Part shown: positions 23,904-33,372 of the stretch, piece by piece | How the letters are laid out: the number at the start of each line of letters is the position of its first letter | Numbering within the stretch: position 1 is the first letter of the stretch | Source: Marinobacter subterrani | GTDB lineage: Bacteria; Pseudomonadota; Gammaproteobacteria; Pseudomonadales; Oleiphilaceae | Assembly (NCBI RefSeq): GCF_001045555.1 | Contig: NZ_LFBU01000001.1 | Location: 3,286,001 to 3,350,000, forward strand | Reading direction: 5' to 3' | DNA length: 64,000 nt | Notes under the pieces: model-generated | Told to the model about the DNA's origin: nothing | Seen by the model: only the letters and a program-made list of their open reading frames with translations | Databases searched by the model: none | Program-made: the position numbers and the translations under genes

Positions 23904-25409
23904 TCAAATATGGTTAATTACCATGTACAGGCCGACCCCGCTCATCACCACCGTGTAGGGGAACGCCATGACAACCATCCTGCCATAGGACAGCCGCACC
24001 AGAGGCGCCACGGCGGACGTCAGCAGGAACAGGAACGCAGCCTGGCCATTGGGTGTCGCCACGCTGGGCAGATTGGTGCCGGTGTTGATGGCCACCGCCA
24101 GATCGCGGAAATGCTCGACACTGATGGCCCCGGCATCCAGCGCCTGCTTGACCTCGCTGATGTAAACCGTCGCCACGAACACGTTATCGCTGATCATCGA
24201 GAGAAAACCGTTGGCGATGAAGAACATGCCCGGCTGCTGGCTGGCCGGTAATGACAGCACGTAATCGATGATCGGTTTGAACAGATGCTGATCGTGAATC
24301 ACCGCCACCACCGCGAAGAACACTACCAGCAGGGAGGTAAACGGCAGGGATTCCTGAAAGGCCTTGCCAATCTGGTGCTCGTCGGTGATGCCGGTAAACG
24401 AGGTAATCAGGATGATCACCAGCAGGCCGATCAGGCCGACCTCGGCCAGATGAAACGCCAGCCCCGCCACCAGAATCAGTGCAGCGGCGGCCTGAACCCA
24501 CAGGGCTGCCTGGTCTGCCTTGGTCCGCTTGGCGCGTTCGTTGTCGGCAAACTCCTCGAGCACCCGGCGAACGGGTTTTGGCAGCCGCCCGCCATAGCCA
24601 AACCAGCGCAGCTTTTCCAGAGCCCAGCAGGTAAACAGCCCGGCCACCAGCACTGGCAGGCTGACCGGCGCCATGCTCATGAAGAAACCGGCGAAATCCC
24701 AGCCCACCACCTTGGCAATCAGCAAATTCTGGGGCTCGCCGACCATCGTGGTGACACCACCCAGCGCGGTTCCCACGGCGCCATGCATCAGCAGGCTGCG
24801 CAGGAAGGCCCGGAAATTCTCAAGGTCTTCCCGGTGCAGCTCGATCACCTCTTCGTCGCTGCTGGTGTTGTGGTCGGCATGCTGGTAGCCCTTGCCGGAC
24901 GCCACCTTGTGATACACCGAAAAGAAGCCGACGGCCACGGAAATGATCACCGCAGTAACGGTCAACGCATCGAGAAAAGCCGACAAAAGCGCGGCCGCGC
25001 TGCAGAACAGCAGCGACAACGCTGACTTGGATCGAACGCCGACCAGAATCTGGGTAAAGGTAACCAGCAGCAACTCCTTCATGAAGTAGATACCAGCCAC
25101 CATGAACATCAGCAACAGGATAACCGGGAAGTTGGTGAGCACTTCCAGGTAGACAGCCTCCGGCGAGGTCAAGCCGATGAGCAGGGCCTCTACCGCCAGC
25201 AGGCCACCGGGCAACAGCGGGTAGCATTTAAGCGCCATGGCCAGGGTGAAAATGAATTCCGCGATCAGCAGCCAGCCCGCAGTTCCGGACCCGAGGGTGT
25301 ACATGACAATCGGATTGACGGCGAGAAATAACAGGATGACCTGTTTGTACCAGACGGGTGCCTTGCCGAGGAAGTTATGGGTAAAGCCGGAGATAACGGT
25401 AGTTGGCAT
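23904..25409 (-). CDS. nhaB: Na+/H+ antiporter NhaB
   Basis: A 501-residue antiporter with about 12 membrane helices, of the NhaB family. Conserved stretches are [52 protein letters not shown] and [14 protein letters not shown] with the [21 protein letters not shown] end. It exports sodium at neutral to alkaline pH, as expected for a marine bacterium. The 190 bp upstream hold no other gene. Length and motifs are complete. Confidence 0.95.
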   Translation of the reverse strand: MPTTVISGFTHNFLGKAPVWYKQVILLFLAVNPIVMYTLGSGTAGWLLIAEFIFTLAMALKCYPLLPGGLLAVEALLIGLTSPEAVYLEVLTNFPVILLLMFMVAGIYFMKELLLVTFTQILVGVRSKSALSLLFCSAAALLSAFLDALTVTAVIISVAVGFFSVYHKVASGKGYQHADHNTSSDEEVIELHREDLENFRAFLRSLLMHGAVGTALGGVTTMVGEPQNLLIAKVVGWDFAGFFMSMAPVSLPVLVAGLFTCWALEKLRWFGYGGRLPKPVRRVLEEFADNERAKRTKADQAALWVQAAAALILVAGLAFHLAEVGLIGLLVIILITSFTGITDEHQIGKAFQESLPFTSLLVVFFAVVAVIHDQHLFKPIIDYVLSLPASQQPGMFFIANGFLSMISDNVFVATVYISEVKQALDAGAISVEHFRDLAVAINTGTNLPSVATPNGQAAFLFLLTSAVAPLVRLSYGRMVVMAFPYTVVMSGVGLYMVINHI

Positions 25410-25602
25410 TGCGGACTTCTTCTGAAAAACGGTTTATTGGAATTGTGTGGCAGAAGGCCCGCCTCTTCCTTGATATTTGTGTACCGGAATCTGATTCGAC
25501 GGTACGTTTCCTGACCCTGATTGGCCCTGATAATAGCAAGAAGACGAGAAAAAATCGGCCACGCCGTATTTTCAGGTGATGTTACGCAATTAGAATGGCC
25601 AG

Positions 25603-25644
25603 AGCGACCGCAGGTTAATTGACGTCCGGCACCCTGCGGTCGCT
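25603..25644. terminator. 12-bp inverted repeat, possible terminator
   Basis: AGCGACCGCAGG (25603-25614) and CCTGCGGTCGCT (25633-25644) are perfect arms around an 18-nt loop, just downstream of the gcdH remnant. There is no clear T-run on either strand, so a terminator role is uncertain. The stretch 25410-25602 holds no gene. Confidence 0.4.
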
Positions 25645-25669
25645 TTGGCGAAAGCCGTCACCATTCCGG

Positions 25670-25925
25670 TCAGAAGAAGGCCTGGATTCCAGTCTGCGCA
25701 CGGCCGAGGATCAGGGCGTGAACGTCGTGGGTGCCCTCGTAGGTGTTGACCACCTCCAGGTTCACCAGATGCCGCGCCACGCCGAATTCGTCGCTGATCC
25801 CGTTACCACCGAGCATGTCCCGGGCCAGGCGGGCGGGCACTGTCGCGCACCATGCGTTCCTCTTCGGTCAGCTGCTGGTCCAGCAACAGCGGGTCTTCCC
25901 AGTTGAAACTTGCTTGGTTGGCCAT
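25670..25925 (-). pseudogene. Remnant of glutaryl-CoA dehydrogenase (gcdH)
   Basis: The start [30 protein letters not shown] is a normal GcdH N-terminus. In a different frame, the C-terminal end follows at once ([45 protein letters not shown], stop at 25670). About 300 codons in between are missing and the junction is out of frame. This is a deletion remnant of lysine/tryptophan catabolism; the functional copy, if any, is elsewhere. Confidence 0.85.
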
Positions 25926-26030
25926 GTCGGTTGCCTCCGTTTGTTGATCTTGTGTTGATAGTGGACTGTCAGGCCCCTGCTGTGAAGTCTGCAAGAGGGC
26001 CAGATGAAGGCCACGCCCTACGGCTTTTCA

Positions 26031-26044
26031 AGCAACATGTTGCT
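26031..26044. promoter_or_regulatory. Palindrome AGCAACATGTTGCT upstream of the alicyclic operon
   Basis: A perfect 14-bp palindrome about 235 bp before the CoA ligase gene. A second, near-identical copy lies at 26163-26176. Two spaced copies in front of a catabolic operon suggest an operator; the MarR-type BadR-like regulator at the end of the operon is the obvious candidate ligand. The rest of 25926-26278 is AT-rich and contains no gene. Confidence 0.5.
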
Positions 26045-26162
26045 GTATTTCATAACCATCTCCACTAATAGGAAATTTCTTATTCCTGTTTTTATAACTT
26101 TAAAAGAAATTACCTGAAGTGCTCATTGCGATTCAAAAATAGTATACCCAAATATTTTTTAA

Positions 26163-26176
26163 GGAAACATGTTGCT
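26163..26176. promoter_or_regulatory. Second palindrome copy upstream of the alicyclic operon
   Basis: The sequence matches the first palindrome at 12 of 14 positions (AACATGTTGCT is identical). It lies about 105 bp before the CoA ligase start, close to where a promoter would be. Confidence 0.45.
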
Positions 26177-26278
26177 ATATTATTTTAAGAAGGCGTATGT
26201 TGAAACTGACAAGGCAACGACCTGCTTTTGCGGTCAGGCCACCCAACAAAAACAAACCGGACACAACAGGTGAATCAG

Positions 26279-27943
26279 ATGGATACAGGCATCACTCTCA
26301 ATCCGGAACGCCGTGCCGCCATGGTGGAAAGCGGCGCATGGAACGACCTACTCATCACCGATTATCTTGACCAGGCTGTAGCCAACAGCCCGGACCGGGC
26401 GGCCATTGTTGGCTATCAGGTAACCGGCGATACCCGCACCGCACTGACATACCGGGAGCTCAATACAACCGTTACCCGCATGGCCGCCGGACTGGCCGGC
26501 CTGGGTATCGGAAAAGGCGATGTGGTGGCCTGCCAGTTGCCGAACTGGTGGCAAACCACCGCCCTGCACCTGGCCTGCATGCGCATCGGCGCCATCCTGA
26601 ACCCGCTCATGCCGATCTTCCGGGAGCGGGAACTGCGCTTCATGTTGGGGCACGGTGAGGCAAGGCTGCTGGTGGTCCCCAAGGTGTTCCGCAATTTCGA
26701 CTACGAAGCCATGGTGGATGGCATCCGCCCGGAATTGCCGAGACTGGAAACCGTGCTGGTAATCGGCGGTGAAGGTGAGCGCAGTTTCGAACGGCGTCTG
26801 CTGGAGACGCCCTGGGAAGAGCAAACGGACACGGAGGCGTTGTTTGCCGAACGCAAGCCCGGTCCCGACGAGGTGATCCAGATTCTTTACACTTCTGGCA
26901 CCACCGGTGAGCCCAAGGGTGTCATGCATTCCTCCAACACTCTGTTCTCCAACGTGCGGCCCTACGCCGACCGACTGCACCTGACGGCCGACGACAAGGT
27001 ACTGATGGCGTCGCCCGTTGCCCATCAGACCGGCTTCCTCTACGGCATCATGATGCCCATCTACCTGGGAACCACGGCCATCCTGCAGGACATCTGGGAT
27101 GCCGATTTTGTGTGCAAGGTCATCGCCGCAGAACAGACGGCCTTCACCATGGCCTCCACCCCGTTCCTGGCCGACCTGGTGAAAACCGCACCAAAACACC
27201 AGGGCGATCTCGACTCGCTGCGCATCTTCGTCTCTGCCGGTGCCCCCATTCCCAGCGCCGTGGTGGAACAGGCAAGCAAGACCCTGAAAGCCAAAATTGT
27301 CTCTGCCTGGGGCATGACCGAGAACGGCGCCGTAACCATGACCTGCCCGGAAGATCCAGCCGAGCGCGCCAGCCAGTCAGATGGCAAGGCGCTGCCCTAC
27401 ATGGAACTCCGGATCACCGACTTCAAGGGCAACGAACTCCCCGCCGGCGAAGAGGGCAACCTGCTGGTTCGGGGCGCGAGCCTGTTCCTCGGTTACCTCA
27501 AGCGCCCGGAACTCTATGGCGTGGATGACGATGGCTGGTTCAGCACAGGCGACCTGGCGCGCATGGACAAGGACGGCTACATCCGCATCACCGGCCGCAC
27601 CAAGGATGTAGTGATCCGCGGTGGCGAGAACATCCCCGTGGTTGAGGTAGAGAACCTGCTCTACAAGTTCCCCGGCATTGCCGATGTGGCTTTGGTGGGT
27701 TGCCCGGACGAGCGCCTGGGTGAGCGCCTGTGCGCCTATGTCACCCTCGACGAGAACGCCACCGACCTGACCCTTGACGAGCTCAAGAGCTACCTGACCA
27801 AACAGCAGCTTTCCAAGAGCTACCTGCCGGAATACCTGGAAGTGATCGAGGCCATGCCCCGCACCGCCTCCGGCAAGATCCAGAAATTCAAACTGCGGGA
27901 ACAGGCGAAAGAAGTGCGCCTGGAACCGGCCAAACGCGCCTGA
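26279..27943 (+). CDS. aliA: Cyclohexanecarboxylate-CoA ligase-like AMP-forming enzyme
   Basis: An acyl-CoA synthetase of about 554 residues that activates a carboxylic acid with ATP and CoA. Motifs: P-loop-like YTSGTTGEPKGVMHS, AWGMTEN, DGWFSTGDLARMDKDGYIRITGRTKDVVIRGGENI and the C-terminal Lys in TASGKIQKFK. Sequence pattern and neighbours (BadH, BadI and AliB-like) point to cyclohexanecarboxylate or a related alicyclic acid. The ATG at 26279 sits after AGGTGA; a GTG nine bases upstream is possible. It is the first gene of the operon. Confidence 0.8.
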   Translation: MDTGITLNPERRAAMVESGAWNDLLITDYLDQAVANSPDRAAIVGYQVTGDTRTALTYRELNTTVTRMAAGLAGLGIGKGDVVACQLPNWWQTTALHLACMRIGAILNPLMPIFRERELRFMLGHGEARLLVVPKVFRNFDYEAMVDGIRPELPRLETVLVIGGEGERSFERRLLETPWEEQTDTEALFAERKPGPDEVIQILYTSGTTGEPKGVMHSSNTLFSNVRPYADRLHLTADDKVLMASPVAHQTGFLYGIMMPIYLGTTAILQDIWDADFVCKVIAAEQTAFTMASTPFLADLVKTAPKHQGDLDSLRIFVSAGAPIPSAVVEQASKTLKAKIVSAWGMTENGAVTMTCPEDPAERASQSDGKALPYMELRITDFKGNELPAGEEGNLLVRGASLFLGYLKRPELYGVDDDGWFSTGDLARMDKDGYIRITGRTKDVVIRGGENIPVVEVENLLYKFPGIADVALVGCPDERLGERLCAYVTLDENATDLTLDELKSYLTKQQLSKSYLPEYLEVIEAMPRTASGKIQKFKLREQAKEVRLEPAKRA

Positions 27944-27979
27944 CCCGACCCATTACTCTGAGCAACAGGAGAACAACCC

Positions 27980-28747
27980 ATGAAAGGCCTTAACGGAAAA
28001 ACAGTCATTGTTACCGGTGGTGGTGGCGGCATCGGCCGCGCGGTATCCCGGCGCTTTGCCGAGGAAGGCAGCCTGGTTGCCGTCCTGGACCGTGACGAAG
28101 CCACAGCCCAGGCCACGGTGGATCTGATCACCGAGGCAGGTGGCAAGGCCAAAGCCTACGCCGCCGACATCACCGATTACGCGGCCATTACCGAGACGGT
28201 GGCGGCCATCGAAAACGATCTGGGCGTGCCCACGGTGCTGGTGAACAACGCCGGCTTCGACCGCTTCATGCCGTTCCTGAAAACCGAGCCCAAGCTCTGG
28301 GATCAGCTGATTGCGGTGAATCTCACCGGTGCCCTGAACATGCACCACGTGGTGTTGCCAAAGATGATCGCCGCCGGTGGTGGCAAGGTCATCAACGTGG
28401 CCTCCGACGCGGCCCGGGTGGGCTCCTCCGGCGAATCCGTCTACGCCGCCTGCAAGGCCGGCCTGGTGGGCTTCAGCAAGACCGTGGCACGGGAACTGGC
28501 CACCAAGAACGTGTGCCTGAACGTGGTCTGCCCCGGACCCACCGACACCGCGCTGCTCAAGGGCGTGGCGGAAACCGCGCCGAACCCGGAGAAGCTGCTG
28601 GAAGCCTTCCGTAACGCCGTGCCGATGAAGCGCCTGGCCCAGCCGGAAGACTACCCCGGCATCATCGCCCTGCTCGCCAGTGACGACGCCAACTTCATTA
28701 CCGGCCAGGTGATCAGTGTGTCCGGCGGCCTGACCATGGCTGGCTAA
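27980..28747 (+). CDS. badH: 2-hydroxycyclohexanecarboxyl-CoA dehydrogenase-like SDR
   Basis: A 255-residue short-chain dehydrogenase with the NAD-binding TGGGGGIGRAVSRR motif (residues about 12-26), NNAG, the catalytic Ser region (VASDAARVGSSGES) and YAACK, plus the C-terminal ITGQVISVSGGLTMAG. In the alicyclic pathway it oxidises the 2-hydroxy acyl-CoA to the 2-keto form, the substrate of BadI encoded next. AGGAG precedes the ATG. The assignment rests on operon context as much as on sequence. Confidence 0.8.
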   Translation: MKGLNGKTVIVTGGGGGIGRAVSRRFAEEGSLVAVLDRDEATAQATVDLITEAGGKAKAYAADITDYAAITETVAAIENDLGVPTVLVNNAGFDRFMPFLKTEPKLWDQLIAVNLTGALNMHHVVLPKMIAAGGGKVINVASDAARVGSSGESVYAACKAGLVGFSKTVARELATKNVCLNVVCPGPTDTALLKGVAETAPNPEKLLEAFRNAVPMKRLAQPEDYPGIIALLASDDANFITGQVISVSGGLTMAG

Positions 28748-28792
28748 GCGGCCCTTTCCACACATCAAGACAACGAATCAGGAGCACGCATC

Positions 28793-29575
28793 ATGAACTA
28801 CGAAGACATTCTCTACGACGAAACCAACGGTGTCGCCACCATTACCATCAATCGCCCGGACCGTTACAACGCCTTCCGCGGCCAGACCTGCATGGAACTG
28901 CTGGACGCCTTCAACCGCGCCGGCTGGAACAAGGACATCGGCGTGATCGTGTTCACCGGTGCCGGCGACAAGGCGTTCTGCACCGGTGGTGACCAGGGCG
29001 CCCACGAAGGCCAGTACGACGGCCGCGGCCTGATCGGCCTGCCGGTGGAAGAGCTCCAGCGCACCATCCGCGAAGTCCCCAAGCCGGTGATCGCCCGGGT
29101 CAACGGCTTCGCCATCGGCGGCGGCCACGTTCTGCACGTGATCTGCGATCTGAGCATTGCCTCGGAAACCGCCATCTTCGGCCAGGTCGGCCCGAAAGTC
29201 GGCTCGGTGGATCCCGGCTTCGGCACCGCCTACCTGGCGCGGGTCGTCGGTGAGAAGCGCGCCCGGGAAATCTGGTACCTGTGCCGCAAGTACAGCGCAC
29301 AGCAGGCGCTGGAGTGGGGCCTGGTGAACGCCGTGGTGCCGCCGGAGCAGCTGGACGAGGAAGTGCAGAAGTGGTGCGAGGAAATCCTTGAGAAGAGCCC
29401 CACCGCTCTCACCATCGCCAAGCGCTCGTTCAATGCCGACAGCGACAACATTGCCGGCATCGGTGCACTCGGCATGCAGGCCCTCAGCCTGTACTACGAC
29501 ACCGACGAGTCAAAGGAGGGCGTGAAAGCCTTCAAGGAAAAACGCAAGCCGGACTTCCGGAAATTCTACAAGTAA
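28793..29575 (+). CDS. badI: 2-ketocyclohexanecarboxyl-CoA hydrolase
   Basis: A 260-residue crotonase-fold enzyme that opens the ring of 2-ketocyclohexanecarboxyl-CoA to pimeloyl-CoA. It is close to BadI in sequence pattern throughout: FTGAGDKAFCTGGDQGAHEGQYDGRG, AIGGGHVLHVICDLSIASE, GQVGPKVGSVDPGFGTAYLARVVGEKRAREIWY, and the ending DTDESKEGVKAFKEKRKPDFRKF. This is the most diagnostic gene of the operon. AGGAG lies 8 nt before the ATG. Confidence 0.92.
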   Translation: MNYEDILYDETNGVATITINRPDRYNAFRGQTCMELLDAFNRAGWNKDIGVIVFTGAGDKAFCTGGDQGAHEGQYDGRGLIGLPVEELQRTIREVPKPVIARVNGFAIGGGHVLHVICDLSIASETAIFGQVGPKVGSVDPGFGTAYLARVVGEKRAREIWYLCRKYSAQQALEWGLVNAVVPPEQLDEEVQKWCEEILEKSPTALTIAKRSFNADSDNIAGIGALGMQALSLYYDTDESKEGVKAFKEKRKPDFRKFYK

Positions 29576-29632
29576 GCGAATCGCCCCGGCGGCCCCATGC
29601 CGCCGGGTCACCGACAACGCCCGGAGAACACC

Positions 29633-30772
29633 ATGAATTTCGCATTTAACGAAGAACAGAACGCGATTCGCGACGTTGTGGCCCGCTTCAGCGCCGAGGT
29701 GCTGGCTCCGGGCTACCGCAAGCGGGATCAGGAAGGTGTCATCGAAAAGGATGTCATCCGCCAGCTCGGCGAGATGGGGCTGCTTGGTGGTGAACTGCCG
29801 GAAGAATTCGGTGGCAGTGGCATGGACTGTGTCACCAGTGGCCTGATCATCGAGGAAATCTCCAAAGGCGATTTCAACGTTGGCTACATTCCGCTGCTGA
29901 CCTCCCTGAACGGCCAGATCATTGCCAGCCACGCCGCGCCGGACCTGGCGAAGGAGTGGCTGCACGGCATGACCACCGGCCAGAAAGTGGCCTGCATCGC
30001 CCTGACCGAGCCCCACGGCGGTTCCGACGCCGCCAACCTGCGCCTGAAGGCGGAGAAGAAGGACGACGTTTACGTGCTCAACGGCGAGAAAACCTCCATC
30101 TCCATGGCCGACCAGGCCGACGTGGCGGTAGTCTTCGCCCGCACCGGCACGGTCGAGCAGCGGGCTTCCGGCATCAGCGCTTTCCTGGTGCCGATGAACA
30201 GTCCGGGCATCACCACCACCCGGTTTGAAGACAACGGCCAGCGCGCCATTGGCCGTGGCTCCATCTTCTTCGACAACGTGGAAGTACCTGCCCACAACAT
30301 GATGGGCGACGAGGGCAAAGGCTTCAAACAGGTGATGCAGGGCTTCGACTACAGCCGCGCCCTGATCGGCCTGCAGTGCCTGGCGGTGGCCCAGCAATCC
30401 CTGGATGAAACCTGGCAGTGGCTGACCGAGCGCAAAGCCTTCGGCCAGAACCTGTCAGCCTTCCAGGGCCTGACCCATCCGCTGGCCGAATACCAGACCT
30501 ACGTTCATGCCGCGCGCATGCAGTGTTACCATGCGCTCTGGCTCAAGGACAACAACCTGCCCCACAACGCCGAGGCCGCCATGAACAAATGGTGGGGGCC
30601 GAAGCTGGCTTTCGACGTGGTGAAACAGTGCCTGCTGGCCCATGGCCATACCGGCTGGGGCGAGGACCTGCCCTTTGCCCAGCGGTTGCGGGATGTCCTT
30701 GGCCTGCAGATTGGCGACGGTACCGCGCAGATCATGAAAAACATCATCGCCCGCGAATACCTGCCCGGGTGA
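29633..30772 (+). CDS. aliB: Cyclohexanecarboxyl-CoA dehydrogenase-like acyl-CoA dehydrogenase
   Basis: A 379-residue FAD-dependent acyl-CoA dehydrogenase. Visible family motifs are ACIALTEPHGGSDAANL (substrate and FAD contact), GEKTSISMADQADVAVVFARTG, and the C-terminal DGTAQIMKNIIAREYLPG. It should introduce the ring double bond of cyclohexanecarboxyl-CoA. GGAG precedes the ATG at 29633, and the longer frame has no family similarity. The hydratase step (BadK) that follows in the known pathway is not encoded in this cluster. Confidence 0.85.
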   Translation: MNFAFNEEQNAIRDVVARFSAEVLAPGYRKRDQEGVIEKDVIRQLGEMGLLGGELPEEFGGSGMDCVTSGLIIEEISKGDFNVGYIPLLTSLNGQIIASHAAPDLAKEWLHGMTTGQKVACIALTEPHGGSDAANLRLKAEKKDDVYVLNGEKTSISMADQADVAVVFARTGTVEQRASGISAFLVPMNSPGITTTRFEDNGQRAIGRGSIFFDNVEVPAHNMMGDEGKGFKQVMQGFDYSRALIGLQCLAVAQQSLDETWQWLTERKAFGQNLSAFQGLTHPLAEYQTYVHAARMQCYHALWLKDNNLPHNAEAAMNKWWGPKLAFDVVKQCLLAHGHTGWGEDLPFAQRLRDVLGLQIGDGTAQIMKNIIAREYLPG

Positions 30773-30795
30773 GGCAGCGTGAAACAGGAGAACCA

Positions 30796-31272
30796 ATGAT
30801 CGTCAACGAATCCGGAGGCATACCCAACCGCCTGTTTTTCCGGCTGTTCCAGACCGGCAACATCCTGCAGCGGCAGGTTCAGAACGAAATGGGCATCAGC
30901 GCCGTGCAATGGGCCGTGCTGGGGGCGCTGTCGCGGGAAGGGTTCGAGGAAGGCACCTCCTTCAATCAGCTCAAGGAATACCTGTTCGTCAGTCGGCAGA
31001 ATCTGGACGGCGTTCTGAAGCGCATGGAGCGGGACGGCCATGTGGTTCGCGTACCCGACCCCAGCGACGGCCGGGCCCGGCTGGTAAAACTGACCGACAG
31101 CGGCCAGGTGTTCTGGAACAACCTGCAGGGCACGATTGCGGAATTCTATCAGCAGGCCCTACAGAGTATGAGCTTTGATGACGGGGTCAGCCTGCTGCAC
31201 CTGCTGAAAAAACTGCAGCAGGACATGACCGCCATTTCCCTGACCTCCGCTTCGGCGGATCTGAACCGGTAA
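30796..31272 (+). CDS. badR: MarR-family regulator, BadR-like
   Basis: A 158-residue MarR-type regulator with a winged helix (residues about 38-105: VQWAVLGALSREGF; YLFVSRQNLDGVLKRMERDGHVVRVPDPSDGRARLVKLTDSG). In Rhodopseudomonas, BadR represses cyclohexanecarboxylate genes and responds to a pathway CoA-ester; position at the end of the operon supports the same role. AGGAG stands 6 nt before the ATG. The palindromes at 26031 and 26163 are candidate sites. Confidence 0.8.
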   Translation: MIVNESGGIPNRLFFRLFQTGNILQRQVQNEMGISAVQWAVLGALSREGFEEGTSFNQLKEYLFVSRQNLDGVLKRMERDGHVVRVPDPSDGRARLVKLTDSGQVFWNNLQGTIAEFYQQALQSMSFDDGVSLLHLLKKLQQDMTAISLTSASADLNR

Positions 31273-31394
31273 GACACCGACGTCTTCACGTTGCGTTTGG
31301 CGCCAAAGTAACAGAACTCCAGGCTGTTGTAGCAGGACGCCACGTAACGCCCACCCAGGCCGGCGGTGTTGCCCTGCCGGTAGGCATCCGATTT
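31263..31394 (-). pseudogene. Possible C-terminal fragment of an outer-membrane protein
   Basis: Between badR and the transketolase gene, the minus strand reads KSDAYRQGNTAGLGGRYVAS and ends KTSVSYRF, resembling the last strand of an outer-membrane barrel with a terminal Phe. No stop follows the Phe in frame and no start precedes it. It looks like a leftover of a lost gene. Composition and codon use look coding, but the family is not recognised. Confidence 0.3.
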
Positions 31395-31395
31395 T

Positions 31396-33372
31396 TCAAA
31401 GGTTGCGCTCAACCTCTGCCACAACCGCGGCAGGATTGATACCAAAGTGATCATAGAGCTCCCCGGCAGAACCGGAAGCACCGTATCCCGTCATGCCGAC
31501 AAAGCCGCCCGTGCCCAAGTATCTATCCCAACCAAAACGCAGTGCCGCTTCAACACCCACCCGAACCGTTTCCTGGCCAAGAACTTGCTCGCGATAGCCA
31601 GGCTCCTGCTGATCAAACAGTTCCCAGCACGGCATGGAAACCACGGCGGTCGGCAGGCCCTTGCGCTGGAGTTCTTCCCTGGCCGCCAGGGCGACCGAAA
31701 CCTCTGATCCGGTGGCCAGCAAGGTAACGGCCCGTGCCCCGCCCTCGGCTTCCAGCAGCACATAGGCGCCACGGCTGGAAAGGTTTTCCGCCAACCGGGT
31801 GTGACGAACCACGGGCAGTTCCTGCTTGGCAAACACCAGGGTATTGGGTCCTGATTTGTGCTCCAGGGCCAGTTGCCAGCACTCGGCGGTTTCCACGGCA
31901 TCGGCGGGTCGAAACACCCGCATGTTGGGCATGGCGCGTAGCGCGGCGAGGATCTCCACCGGCTGGTGCGTCGGCCCGTTTTTACCAACGCCGATGGAAT
32001 CGTGACTGAAGACGTAATTGACCGGAAGCCCCATCAATGCAGACATCCGCATGGCCCCTCGCTGGTAATCGGAAAACGCCAGGTAGGTCACCGACAGTGG
32101 GATCGCCCCGCCATGGGCGGCGATGCCGTTGGCCATGGCGCCCATCATGTGCTCACGCACGCCACAGTGGATATAGGAACCGGAGCGATCAGCGGCCGTG
32201 AAGGCGCTCAGACTCCGTTTGTGGGAGGTGGGCGCTTCAAGGTCGGCACAGGCCACCAGCCGTTCAGGCAGCACCTCAACCAGCAGATCGTTGATTTCCG
32301 CCGAGGCGCTGATGCCCGGCCTGGGCGTGTTCTCCTCGACCACCCGCTGTTTGTAATCGTGCAGGACCGTCTCCCAGCCCTGGGGCAGGTCGCCGGCCAG
32401 AATCCGGTCAAAGTAGGCACGCTGTCCTGCGGGCATGGCGTCCAGCCGTTGCTGCCAGGTGGCGTAATCGTCTTCGCTTCGGCGGCCCGATGCCCGCCAG
32501 CAGGCCAGTATGTCATCGGGGATGGAAAAGGGAGCGTGGGGCCAGCCGAGGAGCTTCCGGGCCGCCCGCGAATCCTCGGAAGACAGCCGGGCACTGTGGC
32601 CGCCACGGGTACCCTGAACCCGTGGTACACCGCAACCAATCACGGTGCGGCAGGCCAGCATCGAGGGCCTCGGATCCTTTTTCGCCTCGGCAATGGCGTC
32701 CGAGACGGCCTCAAGATCGTGCCCGTCCAGTTCAATCACATGCCAGTGCGCCGCCCGGAACCGGTCCGCCAAGTTCTCGCTGATGGCGAGGCGGGTGTCG
32801 CCATCGTCGGTCATCCGGTTGTCATCCCAGAACAGGATCAGCTTACCCAGTTGCAGGTGGCCCGCCAGCGAAATCATTTCCTGGCCCATGCCTTCCTGCA
32901 GGCAGCCATCGCCAACAAAGGCGTAGGTGTGGTGGTCGACAATGTCCGCGCCAAACCGTGCGCCCAGCGAAGCCTCCGTAACGGCCATGCCCAGGGCGTT
33001 GCAGATGCCCTGGCCAAGCGGCCCGGTGGTGACTTCAATACCGCTGTCGATATCAAACTCGGGGTGGCCGGCGCAATGGGAGCCCAGTTCCCGGAAGGTC
33101 TCGATCTGGTCCAGCCCGATCTTTTCGTAACCGGTGAGATACAACAACGAATACAACAGCATCGAGCCATGCCCGTTGGACAGCACAACCCGATCCCGAT
33201 CCGGCCAGTGCGGGTCGGCGGGGTTGAATTTCAGGTGCCGGGTAAACAGGGCGGTGGCAATGTCCGCCATGCCCAGCGGCACGCCCTGGTGGCCCTCCTG
33301 GGCCTTTACGATGGCATCAATTGAAAGAAATCGGATGGCGTTGGCAAGGCTTTTGGAATCGGGGTTGTTCAT
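31396..33372 (-). CDS. Full-length transketolase
   Basis: A 658-residue thiamine-diphosphate transketolase. Motifs: TPP-binding VGDGCLQEGMGQEMISLAGHLQLGKLILFWDDN (residues about 150-185), the middle pyrimidine domain with VREHMMGAMANGIAAHGG, and FSHDSIGVGKNGPTHQPVE. It overlaps the glycerate kinase gene by 4 bp (ATGA), so it is part of the island operon and is probably a substrate-specialised paralogue. The island also encodes a split transketolase, so two different two-carbon transfers are possible. The housekeeping tkt copy would be elsewhere. Confidence 0.92.
   Translation of the reverse strand: MNNPDSKSLANAIRFLSIDAIVKAQEGHQGVPLGMADIATALFTRHLKFNPADPHWPDRDRVVLSNGHGSMLLYSLLYLTGYEKIGLDQIETFRELGSHCAGHPEFDIDSGIEVTTGPLGQGICNALGMAVTEASLGARFGADIVDHHTYAFVGDGCLQEGMGQEMISLAGHLQLGKLILFWDDNRMTDDGDTRLAISENLADRFRAAHWHVIELDGHDLEAVSDAIAEAKKDPRPSMLACRTVIGCGVPRVQGTRGGHSARLSSEDSRAARKLLGWPHAPFSIPDDILACWRASGRRSEDDYATWQQRLDAMPAGQRAYFDRILAGDLPQGWETVLHDYKQRVVEENTPRPGISASAEINDLLVEVLPERLVACADLEAPTSHKRSLSAFTAADRSGSYIHCGVREHMMGAMANGIAAHGGAIPLSVTYLAFSDYQRGAMRMSALMGLPVNYVFSHDSIGVGKNGPTHQPVEILAALRAMPNMRVFRPADAVETAECWQLALEHKSGPNTLVFAKQELPVVRHTRLAENLSSRGAYVLLEAEGGARAVTLLATGSEVSVALAAREELQRKGLPTAVVSMPCWELFDQQEPGYREQVLGQETVRVGVEAALRFGWDRYLGTGGFVGMTGYGASGSAGELYDHFGINPAAVVAEVERNL

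Noticed and set aside
31966..33324. 452-codon plus-strand frame opposite the transketolase
   Set aside because: Antisense shadow; the real transketolase is complete on the minus strand.
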